Shown piece by piece: positions 1-8,467 of a DNA stretch of 64,000 nucleotides; the first letter of the stretch is position 1; each line of letters opens with the position of its first letter. The DNA lies in NCBI GenBank assembly GCA_027489035.1, contig JAIYAN010000012.1, positions 186,001 through 250,000 of the forward strand, in the 5' to 3' direction. The stretch comes from Chitinophagaceae bacterium (GTDB taxonomy: Bacteria; Bacteroidota; Bacteroidia; Chitinophagales; Chitinophagaceae). Made by a program: the position numbers and the translations under genes. The notes below the pieces were generated by a model. It was not told the DNA's origin. It did not search any database and saw only the letters and a list, made by a program, of their open reading frames with translations.

Positions 1-129
1 TGAAAATTTATCTTCATTAGAAATTCCCAATAAATTTTCGGTAATGCGCATATGGGCAGTTGAAGATATGGGCAGAAATTCAGTTAGCCCTTCAACAATA
101 CCAATTATAATAGATTGAACTGTAGTCAC
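1..129 (-). CDS. uppP: Undecaprenyl-diphosphatase UppP (BacA), N-terminal part only
   Basis: Reading the minus strand from a GTG at 129 gives an open frame to the window edge whose first residues contain [15 protein letters not shown], the signature of the BacA/UppP family that recycles undecaprenyl pyrophosphate to the lipid carrier used for peptidoglycan and LPS. An in-frame TAA lies five codons upstream (144-142), so GTG is the only plausible start. It follows the DUF3098 gene on the same strand, the usual ftsX-DUF3098-uppP order in Bacteroidota. The rest of the gene lies outside the window. Confidence 0.9.
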   Translation of the reverse strand, partial: MTTVQSIIIGIVEGLTEFLPISSTAHMRITENLLGISNEDKFS

Positions 130-142
130 TCTTGTGTTTGTT

Positions 143-170
143 TAAAAAAAATGCGAAGCAAAAACTTCGC
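143..170 (-). terminator. Terminator-like hairpin between the DUF3098 gene and uppP
   Basis: On the minus strand GCGAAG and CTTCGC form a 6-bp stem around a six-base loop, followed by a run of eight T residues. It sits only 14 bases before the uppP GTG, so it could partly terminate the ftsX operon or attenuate uppP. A short stem of this kind may be weak. Confidence 0.5.
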
Positions 171-187
171 AAATATTTTATAAAAGA

Positions 188-463
188 TTAATTAGATTTT
201 GGTTTCTTCATGATGGCAATCACTTCAATGATAAATCCTAAAACAATTAAGATTGGAGCAACCGTGATTCTAGTAGTACTATAAACCTCTTTAGGGTCAA
301 ATACTTTAGGATCAGTACTTTTACCACCAGCCATTAAAAAAAATCCCAAACCAAGTATCAACAATCCGGCAAACATAAGCATGTAATTTTCCTTACCAAA
401 TAAAGATTGGTTTGATGAGTTATTTTTTGGAACCGAAGTTTCTGATATTTTTTCTGTTGACAT
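188..463 (-). CDS. DUF3098 family membrane protein
   Basis: A 91-residue protein with two predicted membrane spans (roughly residues 28-45 and 66-85) separated by a short loop with the conserved-looking GGKSTDPKVFDPKEVYSTTRIT segment region. The N-terminal 25 residues are polar and Ser/Asn-rich. Small proteins of the DUF3098 family are encoded directly after ftsX in Bacteroidota, as here (44-bp gap), which suggests a link to cell division or envelope processes. No biochemical function is known to me. Confidence 0.88.
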   Translation of the reverse strand: MSTEKISETSVPKNNSSNQSLFGKENYMLMFAGLLILGLGFFLMAGGKSTDPKVFDPKEVYSTTRITVAPILIVLGFIIEVIAIMKKPKSN

Positions 464-507
464 ATTTTTCGTTTAGTGGTTGCAAGATAATAAAAATTGT
501 TTTCTAC

Positions 508-1386
508 TTAATACAGGTCGTCTAATTTCATTTTTAAATACTTAATTACTGATCTGTAAGTACTTGCTAAAGAAATTAAAATCCCTAAAATGATGATGAT
601 TAAAAATAAATAGGCAAGTCCACTGTTATCGTGCAATAATTTAAAATCAGGTAAAAAACTTTCGATAAGTAAAACAGAAGCCCACACTGCAATAATTGCT
701 ATAAAAGATGATATCAATCCATTTATTACGGCACGTTGATTAATGGGCTTAGCAATAAATCCTCTGGTTGCGCCTACCATTTGCATGGTCTTTATCAGAA
801 ACCTATTGCTATACATCGCCAATCGAATGGTGTTGTCTATTGAAAACACAACCAAAATGGTTAAAATTACTGCAGCAAATAAAAATATAATCCCGCCCGT
901 TTTTACATAATTACTCACTTTGGCAACGGTTTCAGTTGGGAACTGAAATTCAGATATTACACCAGGATAGGCCGCTTGTAATTGATTGGACAATAAATTC
1001 AGACTGTCTTCCTCAACATAATTTGCTTTTACATAAAAATCTACACTTTCGGGAAGTGGATTGTTTTTTAAAAACATTTTCCAAGTAGTATCATTTTCTG
1101 TATTCCATTTTTCAATTGCCTTTTCTTTGGTAACATACTCCACTTTGTTGGTGTAGGGCAGCGTCTCAATGTACTTAACCAAACTATCGATTCTTTTTTT
1201 AGAAGCATCTCTATTCAAATAAGTATGAACTTGGATATTTTCTTTAAAATAATCACCTGTTTTGCGTAAGTTCAAAAAAAACCAACCTACAATTCCGAAC
1301 AAAAACAACACCAATGCCATGCCAATAATTGCATATCCATAAGAAGGTTTTCCTTTTTTGCTAGATGATTTTCCAAATTGTGCCAT
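508..1386 (-). CDS. ftsX: Cell division protein FtsX
   Basis: A 292-residue FtsX-type permease. It has a cytoplasmic N-terminus rich in Lys and Ser, a first membrane span around residues 18-38, an extracytoplasmic domain to about residue 160, and three further spans in the FtsX core. FtsX pairs with the ATPase FtsE to control peptidoglycan hydrolases at the septum; ftsE is not adjacent, as is common in this phylum. On the minus strand a TATTTTTG box (1428-1421) resembles the Bacteroidota -7 element and would place the transcript start shortly before the ATG. Confidence 0.93.
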   Translation of the reverse strand: MAQFGKSSSKKGKPSYGYAIIGMALVLFLFGIVGWFFLNLRKTGDYFKENIQVHTYLNRDASKKRIDSLVKYIETLPYTNKVEYVTKEKAIEKWNTENDTTWKMFLKNNPLPESVDFYVKANYVEEDSLNLLSNQLQAAYPGVISEFQFPTETVAKVSNYVKTGGIIFLFAAVILTILVVFSIDNTIRLAMYSNRFLIKTMQMVGATRGFIAKPINQRAVINGLISSFIAIIAVWASVLLIESFLPDFKLLHDNSGLAYLFLIIIILGILISLASTYRSVIKYLKMKLDDLY

Positions 1387-1420
1387 ATGTTTTCTTCAAA
1401 GTTTAATGAATAGAGCCTTA

Positions 1421-1428
1421 CAAAAATA
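1421..1428 (-). promoter_or_regulatory. -7 box candidate for the ftsX operon
   Basis: The minus strand reads TATTTTTG, matching TAnnTTTG, 35 bases before the ftsX ATG. No convincing TTTG -33 element lies 19 bases further upstream, so support is partial. Confidence 0.4.
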
Positions 1429-1619
1429 AAGGTTTTTACCTGCTTTGTTATATTTTTGTGCACTTCAAAAACTGAAACTTTGTTAAAAAAGGGAATTCGT
1501 TTTGGCTAAAAGTAATTTTGATGCAAAAATGTTGAATCAAACGCACTTAATCCAACGGTTTAAAAAAGTTTCAGCACGATACATGTTTCCCAAGGTTAAA
1601 ATAAATTAAGACGTTAAAG

Positions 1620-4358
1620 ATGGAATATAATTTTATTGAGATAGAGAAAAAATGGCAAAACAATTGGAAAGACACAAATGCTTATCAAGTATCTAATGAT
1701 TCTTCGAAACCGCCGTTTTATGTGTTGGATATGTTTCCTTATCCAAGTGGTGCAGGGTTGCATGTTGGTCATCCTTTGGGATATATTGCTAGTGATATTT
1801 ATAGCAGATTTAAGCGCCTAAAAGGTTTCAATGTTCTACATCCTATGGGTTTTGATAGTTTTGGTTTGCCAGCTGAGCAATATGCGATTGAAACCGGACA
1901 GCATCCTGCCACAACAACTCAAAAAAATATTGCCACCTTCAAAGATCAACTTGATAAAATTGGATTTTGTTACGATTGGAGCAGAGAAATTCGTACTAGC
2001 GAACCAGATTATTACCGCTGGACACAATGGATATTTTTACAATTGTTTAAAAGTTGGTTTAATCCACAATCAAAAAAAGCAGAATCCATTCAAACCTTGG
2101 TTCAACAATTTGAAACATTGGGTTCTGAAAATTTTTCGGCTGAAGAATGGAAATCGTTTTCAAAAAACAAACAACAGGATATTTTAATGCAACATCGCTT
2201 AGCATTTTCTGCTTTTGGAGAAGTGAATTGGTGCGAAGCATTAGGAACGGTATTGGCTAATGATGAAGTAGTAAATGGCGTTAGCGAACGTGGCGGACAT
2301 CCCGTTATCAAAAAGAAAATGCGTCAATGGTATTTGCGCATTACAGATTATGCAGATAGATTGTTAGAAGGGTTAAATACAGTGGATTTCAGTGATTCAA
2401 TGAAAGAAATGCAACGCAATTGGATTGGTAAAAGCGAAGGATGTGAAATGGATTTTGAAGTGGCAAACCAAATTGGAAATAATGATGCATTTAAAATAAA
2501 AGTGTACACTACAAGACCAGATACCATTTTTGGCGTAGACTTTTTGGTGTTGGCACCAGAGCATGATTTGGTAAATCAGATTACAACCGAAGCACAACGT
2601 GGAAGCATAAACGAATACCTGACTTATGTAAAAAGCAGAAGTGATAGAGAACGTATGGCAGAAGTAAAACAAATTACTGGATGTTTTACAGGTGCGTTTG
2701 CCACAAATCCGTTTAACGGAAAACAAATCCCCATTTGGATTGCAGAATATGTATTGGCAGGATATGGCACTGGAGCAATTATGGCGGTGCCTTGTGGCGA
2801 TCAACGCGATTTTCTATTTGCACAACATTTTAATATTCCTATTACCAACATCATTGGCAATCATTTTGACGGAACGCAGGCCAATCCTACAAAAGACGCC
2901 ACTTTACAAGCATCTGATTTTTTAAATGGCTTGTTGATGAAAGATGCCATTAAAGTAGCCATTGAAAAAATTGAATCGTTGGGCATTGGAAAAAGAAAAG
3001 TAAATTTCAAAATGCGTGATGCTGGATTTAGCAGACAACGCTATTGGGGCGAACCATTTCCAATTCGTTGGGAAGATGGAATGGCCATTGCTACAGAAGA
3101 GTCTCAATTGCCATTAGAATTGCCACATGTAGAAAAATATGGTCCTGGTCCGGAAGGAGAGGGACCACTTGCCAATATCGAATCTTGGAAAAATGAAAAA
3201 TTCGAAACATCTACAATGCCTGGTTATGCTGGTTCTTCTTGGTATTTTTTACGATACATGGATCCGAAAAATGCAAATACATTTTGCGATAAAAAAGTAA
3301 GTGATTATTGGGGACAAGTAAACGTTTACATTGGTGGAACTGAACATGCAGTTGGCCATTTGTTGTATAGCCGTATGTGGACAAAAGTATTGTTTGATTT
3401 GGGATATATTGGTTTCGACGAACCGTTCAAAAGATTGGTCAATCAAGGTATGATTCAAGGCAGCAGCCGATTTGTGTATCGTATTAAAGGAACTAACGAG
3501 TTTGTATCTTTTGGGTTGAAAGAAAATTACGAAACCGATGAATTGCATGTAGATGTAAATTTTGTAGATGGCATCGAATTAGATACAACTGCATTTTCCA
3601 ATTGGAAACCTGATTATGCAAATGCCAGTTTTATTTTAGAAGAGGGCAAATATTTGTGTGGTGTTGAAGTTGAAAAGATGTCGAAATCTAAATTCAATAC
3701 CGTAAACCCAGATGATTTGGTGTTGAAATATGGAGCAGATACATTTAGAATGTACGAAATGTTTTTAGGTCCAATTGAGCAAAGCAAACCTTGGGATACA
3801 AAAGGAATTGAAGGGGTTCATCGTTTTCTTAGAAAACTTTGGCGCTTGTTTAATGATGATTTAAAAGGAAAAGTTTGGAACGATGAAACGCCAACAGATG
3901 CTGAATTAAAAATCCTTCATCGCACCATCAAAAAAATTGAGGCAGACACAGAGAACTTTTCATACAACACAGCAGTAAGTGCCTTCATGGTTTGTGTAAA
4001 TGAAATGAGCGATTTGAAATGTCATAAAAAATCAATTCTAGAACAGCTATTGGTTTTGCTGATGCCTTATGCTCCGCATATTTCGGAAGAATTGTGGCAT
4101 CAACTTGGGCATACTACAAGCATTTTAGATGCAGCGTATCCAGTTTTCGAAGCATCTTATTTAGTTGAGTCTAGTAAATCATATCCGATTTCAATAAACG
4201 GAAAATTAAGAACGAATATCGAAATTTCTCTTGCAGCTGAACAGCCTGAAGTAGAACAAATCGTTTTAAATAATGAAATCGTTCAAAAATGGCTTGAAGG
4301 AAACGCGCCTAAAAAGATCATTTTTGTAAAGGGGAAAATGGTTAATGTGGTGGTGTAA
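1620..4358 (+). CDS. leuS: Leucyl-tRNA synthetase
   Basis: A 912-residue class I aminoacyl-tRNA synthetase charging tRNA-Leu. The HIGH-type motif is HVGH at 48-51, the CP1 editing-domain threonine-rich motif is TTRPDT at 297-302 with GTGAIMAVP near 383-391, and KMSKS lies at 686-690. The C-terminal half holds the anticodon-binding helical domain (MPYAPHISEELW near 820-831). An extra polar stretch between about 150 and 195 is longer than in many bacterial LeuRS and looks lineage-specific. It is monocistronic and divergent from ftsX. Confidence 0.97.
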   Translation: MEYNFIEIEKKWQNNWKDTNAYQVSNDSSKPPFYVLDMFPYPSGAGLHVGHPLGYIASDIYSRFKRLKGFNVLHPMGFDSFGLPAEQYAIETGQHPATTTQKNIATFKDQLDKIGFCYDWSREIRTSEPDYYRWTQWIFLQLFKSWFNPQSKKAESIQTLVQQFETLGSENFSAEEWKSFSKNKQQDILMQHRLAFSAFGEVNWCEALGTVLANDEVVNGVSERGGHPVIKKKMRQWYLRITDYADRLLEGLNTVDFSDSMKEMQRNWIGKSEGCEMDFEVANQIGNNDAFKIKVYTTRPDTIFGVDFLVLAPEHDLVNQITTEAQRGSINEYLTYVKSRSDRERMAEVKQITGCFTGAFATNPFNGKQIPIWIAEYVLAGYGTGAIMAVPCGDQRDFLFAQHFNIPITNIIGNHFDGTQANPTKDATLQASDFLNGLLMKDAIKVAIEKIESLGIGKRKVNFKMRDAGFSRQRYWGEPFPIRWEDGMAIATEESQLPLELPHVEKYGPGPEGEGPLANIESWKNEKFETSTMPGYAGSSWYFLRYMDPKNANTFCDKKVSDYWGQVNVYIGGTEHAVGHLLYSRMWTKVLFDLGYIGFDEPFKRLVNQGMIQGSSRFVYRIKGTNEFVSFGLKENYETDELHVDVNFVDGIELDTTAFSNWKPDYANASFILEEGKYLCGVEVEKMSKSKFNTVNPDDLVLKYGADTFRMYEMFLGPIEQSKPWDTKGIEGVHRFLRKLWRLFNDDLKGKVWNDETPTDAELKILHRTIKKIEADTENFSYNTAVSAFMVCVNEMSDLKCHKKSILEQLLVLLMPYAPHISEELWHQLGHTTSILDAAYPVFEASYLVESSKSYPISINGKLRTNIEISLAAEQPEVEQIVLNNEIVQKWLEGNAPKKIIFVKGKMVNVVV

Positions 4359-4366
4359 AGGAAATA

Positions 4367-4628
4367 GGTTTAATACGCTTCGCTGGTTAAAAAGTTTAAT
4401 GGTTTAAGGTTGGAAGTGTTTTCTGGTAATGGTATTGTTTGTTCCTTTGTGCGCTTTACATGCAATAGAAAAGGTTTAATACGCTTCGCTGGTTTAAAAG
4501 TTTAATGGTTTAAGGCTGGAAGTGTTTTCTGGCAAGGGTATTGTTTGTTCCTTTGTGCGCTTTACATGCAATAGAAAAGGTTTAATACGCTTCGCTGGTT
4601 TAAAAAGTTAATGGTTTAAGGTTGGAAG
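4367..4628. repeat. 106-bp tandem repeat, 2.5 copies
   Basis: Units begin at 4367, 4473 and 4579 with GGTTTAATACGCTTCGCTGG, giving a 106-bp period. The first two copies are complete and nearly identical; the third diverges after 4628. The opening motif GCTTCGCTGGTTTAA recurs alone at 33960-33990 and in reverse complement near 31095-31125. No reading frame is supported in it. Confidence 0.85.
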
Positions 4629-4654
4629 CATACTCCAATAACAGGCTGTTTTGG

Positions 4655-4817
4655 TTAATCAAAAACTTCGTGTCTTTGTGTCTTCGTGTCTTTGTGTCAA
4701 AAGAACTTCGTGTCTTAGTGGATCAAAAAATAATTCTCGAAGAGAATTGTTCCCAAATCAACAAAACATCAATCAACCATTAAACCCGCGCAGCAAATTA
4801 AACCATTAAACTATAAA
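4655..4817. repeat. Dispersed low-complexity spacer repeat (TTCGTGTCTTTGTGTC type and TTAAACC type)
   Basis: From about 4665 to 4722 the motif CTTCGTGTCTTTGTGTC is reiterated, and a similar stretch occurs at 34016-34035. From about 4775 to 4817 runs such as ATTAAACC repeat in the opposite sense to the 4367 family. With the tandem repeat this fills the whole 466-bp gap between leuS and the acyl-CoA dehydrogenase; no gene is seen. Confidence 0.6.
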
Positions 4818-4824
4818 CGTACCC

Positions 4825-5964
4825 CTACTTCAAAATCTCCCTACTAATCACCAACTTCTGTATTTCACTAGTGCCTTCGCCTATAGTGCATAGTTTACTA
4901 TCGCGATAAAACTTTTCTACTGGAAAATCTTTTGTGTAACCATAGCCACCATAAATTTGTACCGCATCAGTGCTGATTTCCACCGCAATTTCACTTGCAT
5001 AATATTTAGCCATTGCCGATTCTTTGGTCATTGGCAAACCTTTTATTTTTAAATCACAAGCTTGTTGGATAAGTAATTCTGCACATTCAATTTTAGTTGC
5101 CATATCAGCCAACTTAAAAGAAATGGCCTGAAAGTTTGAAATCGGCTGATCGAATTGATGACGCTCTTTAGAATATTGAAGTGCCGCTTCATAAGCACCT
5201 CTTGCGATACCCAAACTCAAAGCTGCAATTGAAATGCGTCCACCATCTAATATTTTCATCGCTTGTTTAAAACCATCTCCCACTTCACCTAAACGTTGAT
5301 CATCTGAAATCACACATTGATCAAAAATCATTTCGCAAGTTTCGCTCGCACGCATGCCCAATTTATTTTCTTTCTTTCCTGCAGAAAATCCTGGCGTACC
5401 ACGGTCAACAATAAACGCAGTTGAATTATTTTTTGCACGAGGTTCGCCTGTTCTACAAATCACCACAGCCACATCACCTGATTTTCCATGTGTGATCCAG
5501 CTTTTAGTACCATTGATGATCCAATTGTTGCCATCTTTTACGGCAGTGGTTTTCATATTGCCCGCGTCACTGCCTGTATTTGGCTCTGTTAATCCCCATG
5601 CGCCAATATGCTCGGCTGTTGCCAATTTGGGAAGGTATTTTTGTTTTTGTGCCTCGTTGCCAAATGTCATAATATGACCAGTACATAAAGAATTGTGCGC
5701 CGCAAGCGATAAACCAATAGATCCACAAACTTTTGAAATTTCTTGAATGATTACATTGTATTCGTAATAACTTAATCCCGTTCCACCATAAGCCTCTGGT
5801 ACCAATACACCCATCATCCCCAATTCGCCTAATGCTTTAAAAATATGTACAGGAAATTCTTGAGATTCATCCCATTCCATCAAATTTTGACGGATATGTT
5901 GGTTAGCAAAATCTTTTGCTGTTTGAGCTACTTGAGCAGTGATTTCTGATTGTTGAAAATGCAT
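4825..5964 (-). CDS. Acyl-CoA dehydrogenase (short/medium-chain, butyryl type)
   Basis: Flavoprotein oxidising acyl-CoA to trans-2-enoyl-CoA. I choose the ATG at 5964 (starting MHFQQSEIT), giving 379 residues, the normal family length; the frame is open 15 codons further upstream but that stretch is not family-like. Seen: the FAD-binding GAWGLTEPNTGSDA segment (family motif around residues 120-133), the EYGGYGY-type segment as VQIYGGYGY, and the C-terminal IGEGTSEIQ carrying the catalytic Glu. Most similar in type to short-chain or butyryl-CoA dehydrogenases; the chain-length preference cannot be told. Confidence 0.93.
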   Translation of the reverse strand: MHFQQSEITAQVAQTAKDFANQHIRQNLMEWDESQEFPVHIFKALGELGMMGVLVPEAYGGTGLSYYEYNVIIQEISKVCGSIGLSLAAHNSLCTGHIMTFGNEAQKQKYLPKLATAEHIGAWGLTEPNTGSDAGNMKTTAVKDGNNWIINGTKSWITHGKSGDVAVVICRTGEPRAKNNSTAFIVDRGTPGFSAGKKENKLGMRASETCEMIFDQCVISDDQRLGEVGDGFKQAMKILDGGRISIAALSLGIARGAYEAALQYSKERHQFDQPISNFQAISFKLADMATKIECAELLIQQACDLKIKGLPMTKESAMAKYYASEIAVEISTDAVQIYGGYGYTKDFPVEKFYRDSKLCTIGEGTSEIQKLVISREILK

Positions 5965-6023
5965 TTTTTGGGTTTTTATTTCATGCAATTTAGGGATTAT
6001 AAAATACAAACAATCGTTAGTAT

Positions 6024-6953
6024 TTATTGTTTTATTGTTAAGTACACCACAAACCGATTGTACGATTTTTCATCGATTTGCACTATTTTTTGAATGTCTT
6101 CTAACCGATTAAAGTTTCCATGTTGATTTCGATAATTGATGATTGCATTGGCTGATTTATATCCAATGTAAGGATGCGTTTTTAAAGCCTCAAAAGTGAC
6201 TAAATTAATGTTGATTTTTTTTATTTCACCGCCTAAAACCAATCTATTTTTACTTTTTTGCAACACAGAATCTTGCAAACCCCAAACTTCCAATAGCTGA
6301 GACATATCCAAAAAACCACCCAATTTCTCTCGATATAAAATAATTCTTTTGGCCAATGTTGGTCCAATTCCGGGCAATGATTCCCATGTGGTGGAATCGG
6401 CTTTATTAATGTCTATGAAACTCAGCGCTTGCTGATTTTTCTTAGAAAATTCCTTTTCATATTTTGATTTGACTTCCGGAATTTGCACAAACGGAATTAA
6501 TTTATTCGCTAACGATTCTGGTATGCCCCAAATCTTTTTTATGTCTTCTGGCTTTCTAAATTGCCCACCTTTTGAAATGTACTTTTGTATTGATTTTGCA
6601 GTTTTTTCTGATACACCCAATTTCATCCATTCCCGCTCGGTTATTACATTCGGATTAAAATTAAACAACTCCGTTTTTGTTTCGCTTTGTCCTTGCTGTG
6701 TTTCTACTTGATGTTGATTTTCCTCCGACCATTGTACATGCTCCCCAAATTTCTTTATGCTGTCTTTTTGAATTTCTTCAAGCGTTTTTAATTCAGATAT
6801 TAAATCAACAGTAGTTTCTTCTTTTTCAGTAAACAATCTTTCATAAATAAATGGCGTAAATATCAATAGCAAATTGATAAACACGATTACAATAATGCCA
6901 TTCTTTTCTTTTTTGCTAAAATTTAATAATTGGTGTTGTTCTTTTTTTTGCAT
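6024..6953 (-). CDS. Helix-hairpin-helix (ComEA-like) protein with N-terminal anchor
   Basis: A 309-residue protein with one membrane span near residues 18-36 followed by a charged linker. Three helix-hairpin-helix units follow: around 108-155 (GVSEKTAKSIQKYISKG), 178-225 (INKADSTTWESLPGIGPTLA) and 246-300 (INLVTFEALKTHPYIGYKSA). HhH motifs bind DNA without sequence specificity. Such multi-HhH anchored proteins are common in Bacteroidota and usually annotated ComEA-like; a role in DNA uptake is inference only. Confidence 0.85.
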   Translation of the reverse strand: MQKKEQHQLLNFSKKEKNGIIVIVFINLLLIFTPFIYERLFTEKEETTVDLISELKTLEEIQKDSIKKFGEHVQWSEENQHQVETQQGQSETKTELFNFNPNVITEREWMKLGVSEKTAKSIQKYISKGGQFRKPEDIKKIWGIPESLANKLIPFVQIPEVKSKYEKEFSKKNQQALSFIDINKADSTTWESLPGIGPTLAKRIILYREKLGGFLDMSQLLEVWGLQDSVLQKSKNRLVLGGEIKKININLVTFEALKTHPYIGYKSANAIINYRNQHGNFNRLEDIQKIVQIDEKSYNRFVVYLTIKQ

Positions 6954-7003
6954 GAGATAAAACTACAGTTCATGCGAAAAATTTTAAGGAGAAAAAAACG
7001 GAT

Positions 7004-7783
7004 TTATTTTGTTTTTATCACGAGTCCGTCGTGTGCCAATTGTATCCCATTTGGAAGCTCTTTGTTTACTGCTTCGTGCTTTCCAAGCTGATGGCTGATG
7101 TGTGTAAAGTACGCGTTGGGGACTTCTAACTCATTCACTTTCAGAATGGCTTCATTTAAGGTAAAATGAGAGACGTGCTTTTCTTTTCTTAATGCATTTA
7201 ATACCAAAATATCACTACCCATTATTTTTTGCATTTCGCTTTCGTCTATGCGGTTTGCATCTGTGATGTAGGTAAAATTTCCAAAACGAAATCCAAGCAC
7301 TGGCATCTTTAAATGCCATACATAAATTGGAATTACTGGAATATCGCCAACAACAAAAGGAGCACTATCAATGGTATGTAAATTAATTTCTGGAACACCA
7401 GGATATTTGTTTTCATCAAAAATATAACTGAACTCTCTTTTTAAGGCAAGCTGTGTTAAATCATTCGCGTACACATCCAAAGGTTGTTGACGAAAATAAT
7501 TAAATGCTTTGATGTCGTCCAATCCAGCCACATGATCTTTATGCGGATGTGTAAATAAAACCGCATCCAGTTTTTTTACTTTTGCATGTAGCATTTGCGA
7601 ACGAAAATCGGGTGTGGTGTCTATTACAATTGTAGTGTTATCACTTTCCACCAAAATGCTGCTTCTAAATCTTTTGTCTTTTAAGTCCGTAGATTCACAT
7701 ACTTCACAATCACAAGCAATCATGGGAACACCACCGCTGGTTCCGGTTCCTAAAAAAGTAATGGTTAATGGAGGACAAAACAT
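7004..7783 (-). CDS. MBL-fold metallo-hydrolase, PhnP/LipB-neighbour type phosphodiesterase
   Basis: A 259-residue metallo-beta-lactamase-fold enzyme. Metal ligands are visible in the THPHKDHVAGLDD motif, with a downstream ITDANRI Asp region and a C-terminal THISHQLGKH. An N-terminal CDCEVCES cysteine cluster resembles PhnP-type phosphodiesterases. I start at the ATG at 7783 (MFCPPLTITFLGTGTSGG). The frame stays open up to 7921, but that extra 46 residues is only translation of the CCAAAC repeat. Substrate unknown; phosphodiester hydrolysis is a family inference. Confidence 0.88.
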   Translation of the reverse strand: MFCPPLTITFLGTGTSGGVPMIACDCEVCESTDLKDKRFRSSILVESDNTTIVIDTTPDFRSQMLHAKVKKLDAVLFTHPHKDHVAGLDDIKAFNYFRQQPLDVYANDLTQLALKREFSYIFDENKYPGVPEINLHTIDSAPFVVGDIPVIPIYVWHLKMPVLGFRFGNFTYITDANRIDESEMQKIMGSDILVLNALRKEKHVSHFTLNEAILKVNELEVPNAYFTHISHQLGKHEAVNKELPNGIQLAHDGLVIKTK

Positions 7784-7829
7784 AAATGCAAAATAAGAAA
7801 TCTGTCGAGAAGTATTTCGATTATTTAAG

Positions 7830-7951
7830 ACGTTTGTTGTTTGGCGTTTGTTGTTTGGAGTTTGGCGTTTGGTGTTTGGTGTTGAATGCTCAAAATGGAA
7901 CGAAATCAAATACTGAATCAAAGCCCGTTTGGCGTTTGGTGTTTGGCGTTG
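7830..7951. repeat. GTTTGGCGTTTGGTGTTTGG interspersed repeat
   Basis: Two clusters, 7830-7883 and 7925-7951, of an imperfect 7-8-base unit TTTGGYG. The complementary form (CCAAACGCCAAACACCAAAC-like) recurs at 8078-8110, 34034-34118 and 57809-57870. It lies in the 5' leader of the metallo-hydrolase gene and keeps a reading frame open by chance. Confidence 0.7.
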
Positions 7952-8077
7952 AATGTTCTTTAAGGAACGAAATGTAATACTGAATCCAAGAAGTTAGGAG
8001 TCGTTGGAATGTAATGCTAACCAGCATCTAGTATCAAGCCAATATATTTACGCAAAGCCCGATTGGAAAGTAATTCT

Positions 8078-8110
8078 AACACCAAACGCCAAACACTAAA
8101 CGCCAAACGT
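8078..8110. repeat. CCAAACGCCAAAC interspersed repeat
   Basis: The stretch ACACCAAACGCCAAACACT and following CGCCAAACG is the reverse complement of the 7830-7951 clusters. It abuts the 3' end of the small minus-strand gene at 8112. Confidence 0.65.
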
Positions 8111-8111
8111 T

Positions 8112-8390
8112 TTATGACGCCATCTTATGCTCTTGCACCGGCATCAAGTCTAAAAATAATTTCTGACTTTCATGGGTTAAATCATCGATGTTGATATTGA
8201 GTAAGGGAAGTAAATCGATTAAAGTATTGATGCGGCCTTCGATGGCTAAAAACTTATTGAGTACAACTACTTTTTTGGCTTGAAGAATGCAATAGCCACT
8301 TTGAAAAGTTCCTTTTTCAAAACGAACGATATATCCACTTTCTTCAATGATTCTTTCTATTTTATCTAACGTGTTTTGTGTAAACTTCAT
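8112..8390 (-). CDS. Small conserved-looking hypothetical protein
   Basis: A 92-residue soluble protein, with a first helix IERIIEESG and a beta-rich core FEKGTFQSGYCILQAKKVVVLNKF ahead of a helical C-terminal half. No signal peptide or catalytic motif. It lies 77 bp downstream of porX on the same strand and is probably cotranscribed. I recall similar short proteins in other Bacteroidota but know no function. Confidence 0.7.
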   Translation of the reverse strand: MKFTQNTLDKIERIIEESGYIVRFEKGTFQSGYCILQAKKVVVLNKFLAIEGRINTLIDLLPLLNINIDDLTHESQKLFLDLMPVQEHKMAS

Positions 8391-8467
8391 AGCGTATTAC
8401 TAATATAGATGCAACTTCCTAATTTTAAATTTTATAATGAAATCTACTTTTCAACAAACGTTGATAA

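Noticed and set aside
2397-2804. 135-residue minus-strand frame inside leuS
   Set aside because: Antisense shadow of a well-supported synthetase gene, with no own features.
7784-7921. 46-residue N-terminal extension of the metallo-hydrolase
   Set aside because: It is a translation of the GTTTGG/CCAAAC spacer repeat and has no family resemblance; ATG 7783 starts the conserved part.
7786-7977. 63-residue plus-strand frame over the repeat
   Set aside because: Made of the repeat unit itself and unlikely to be a gene.
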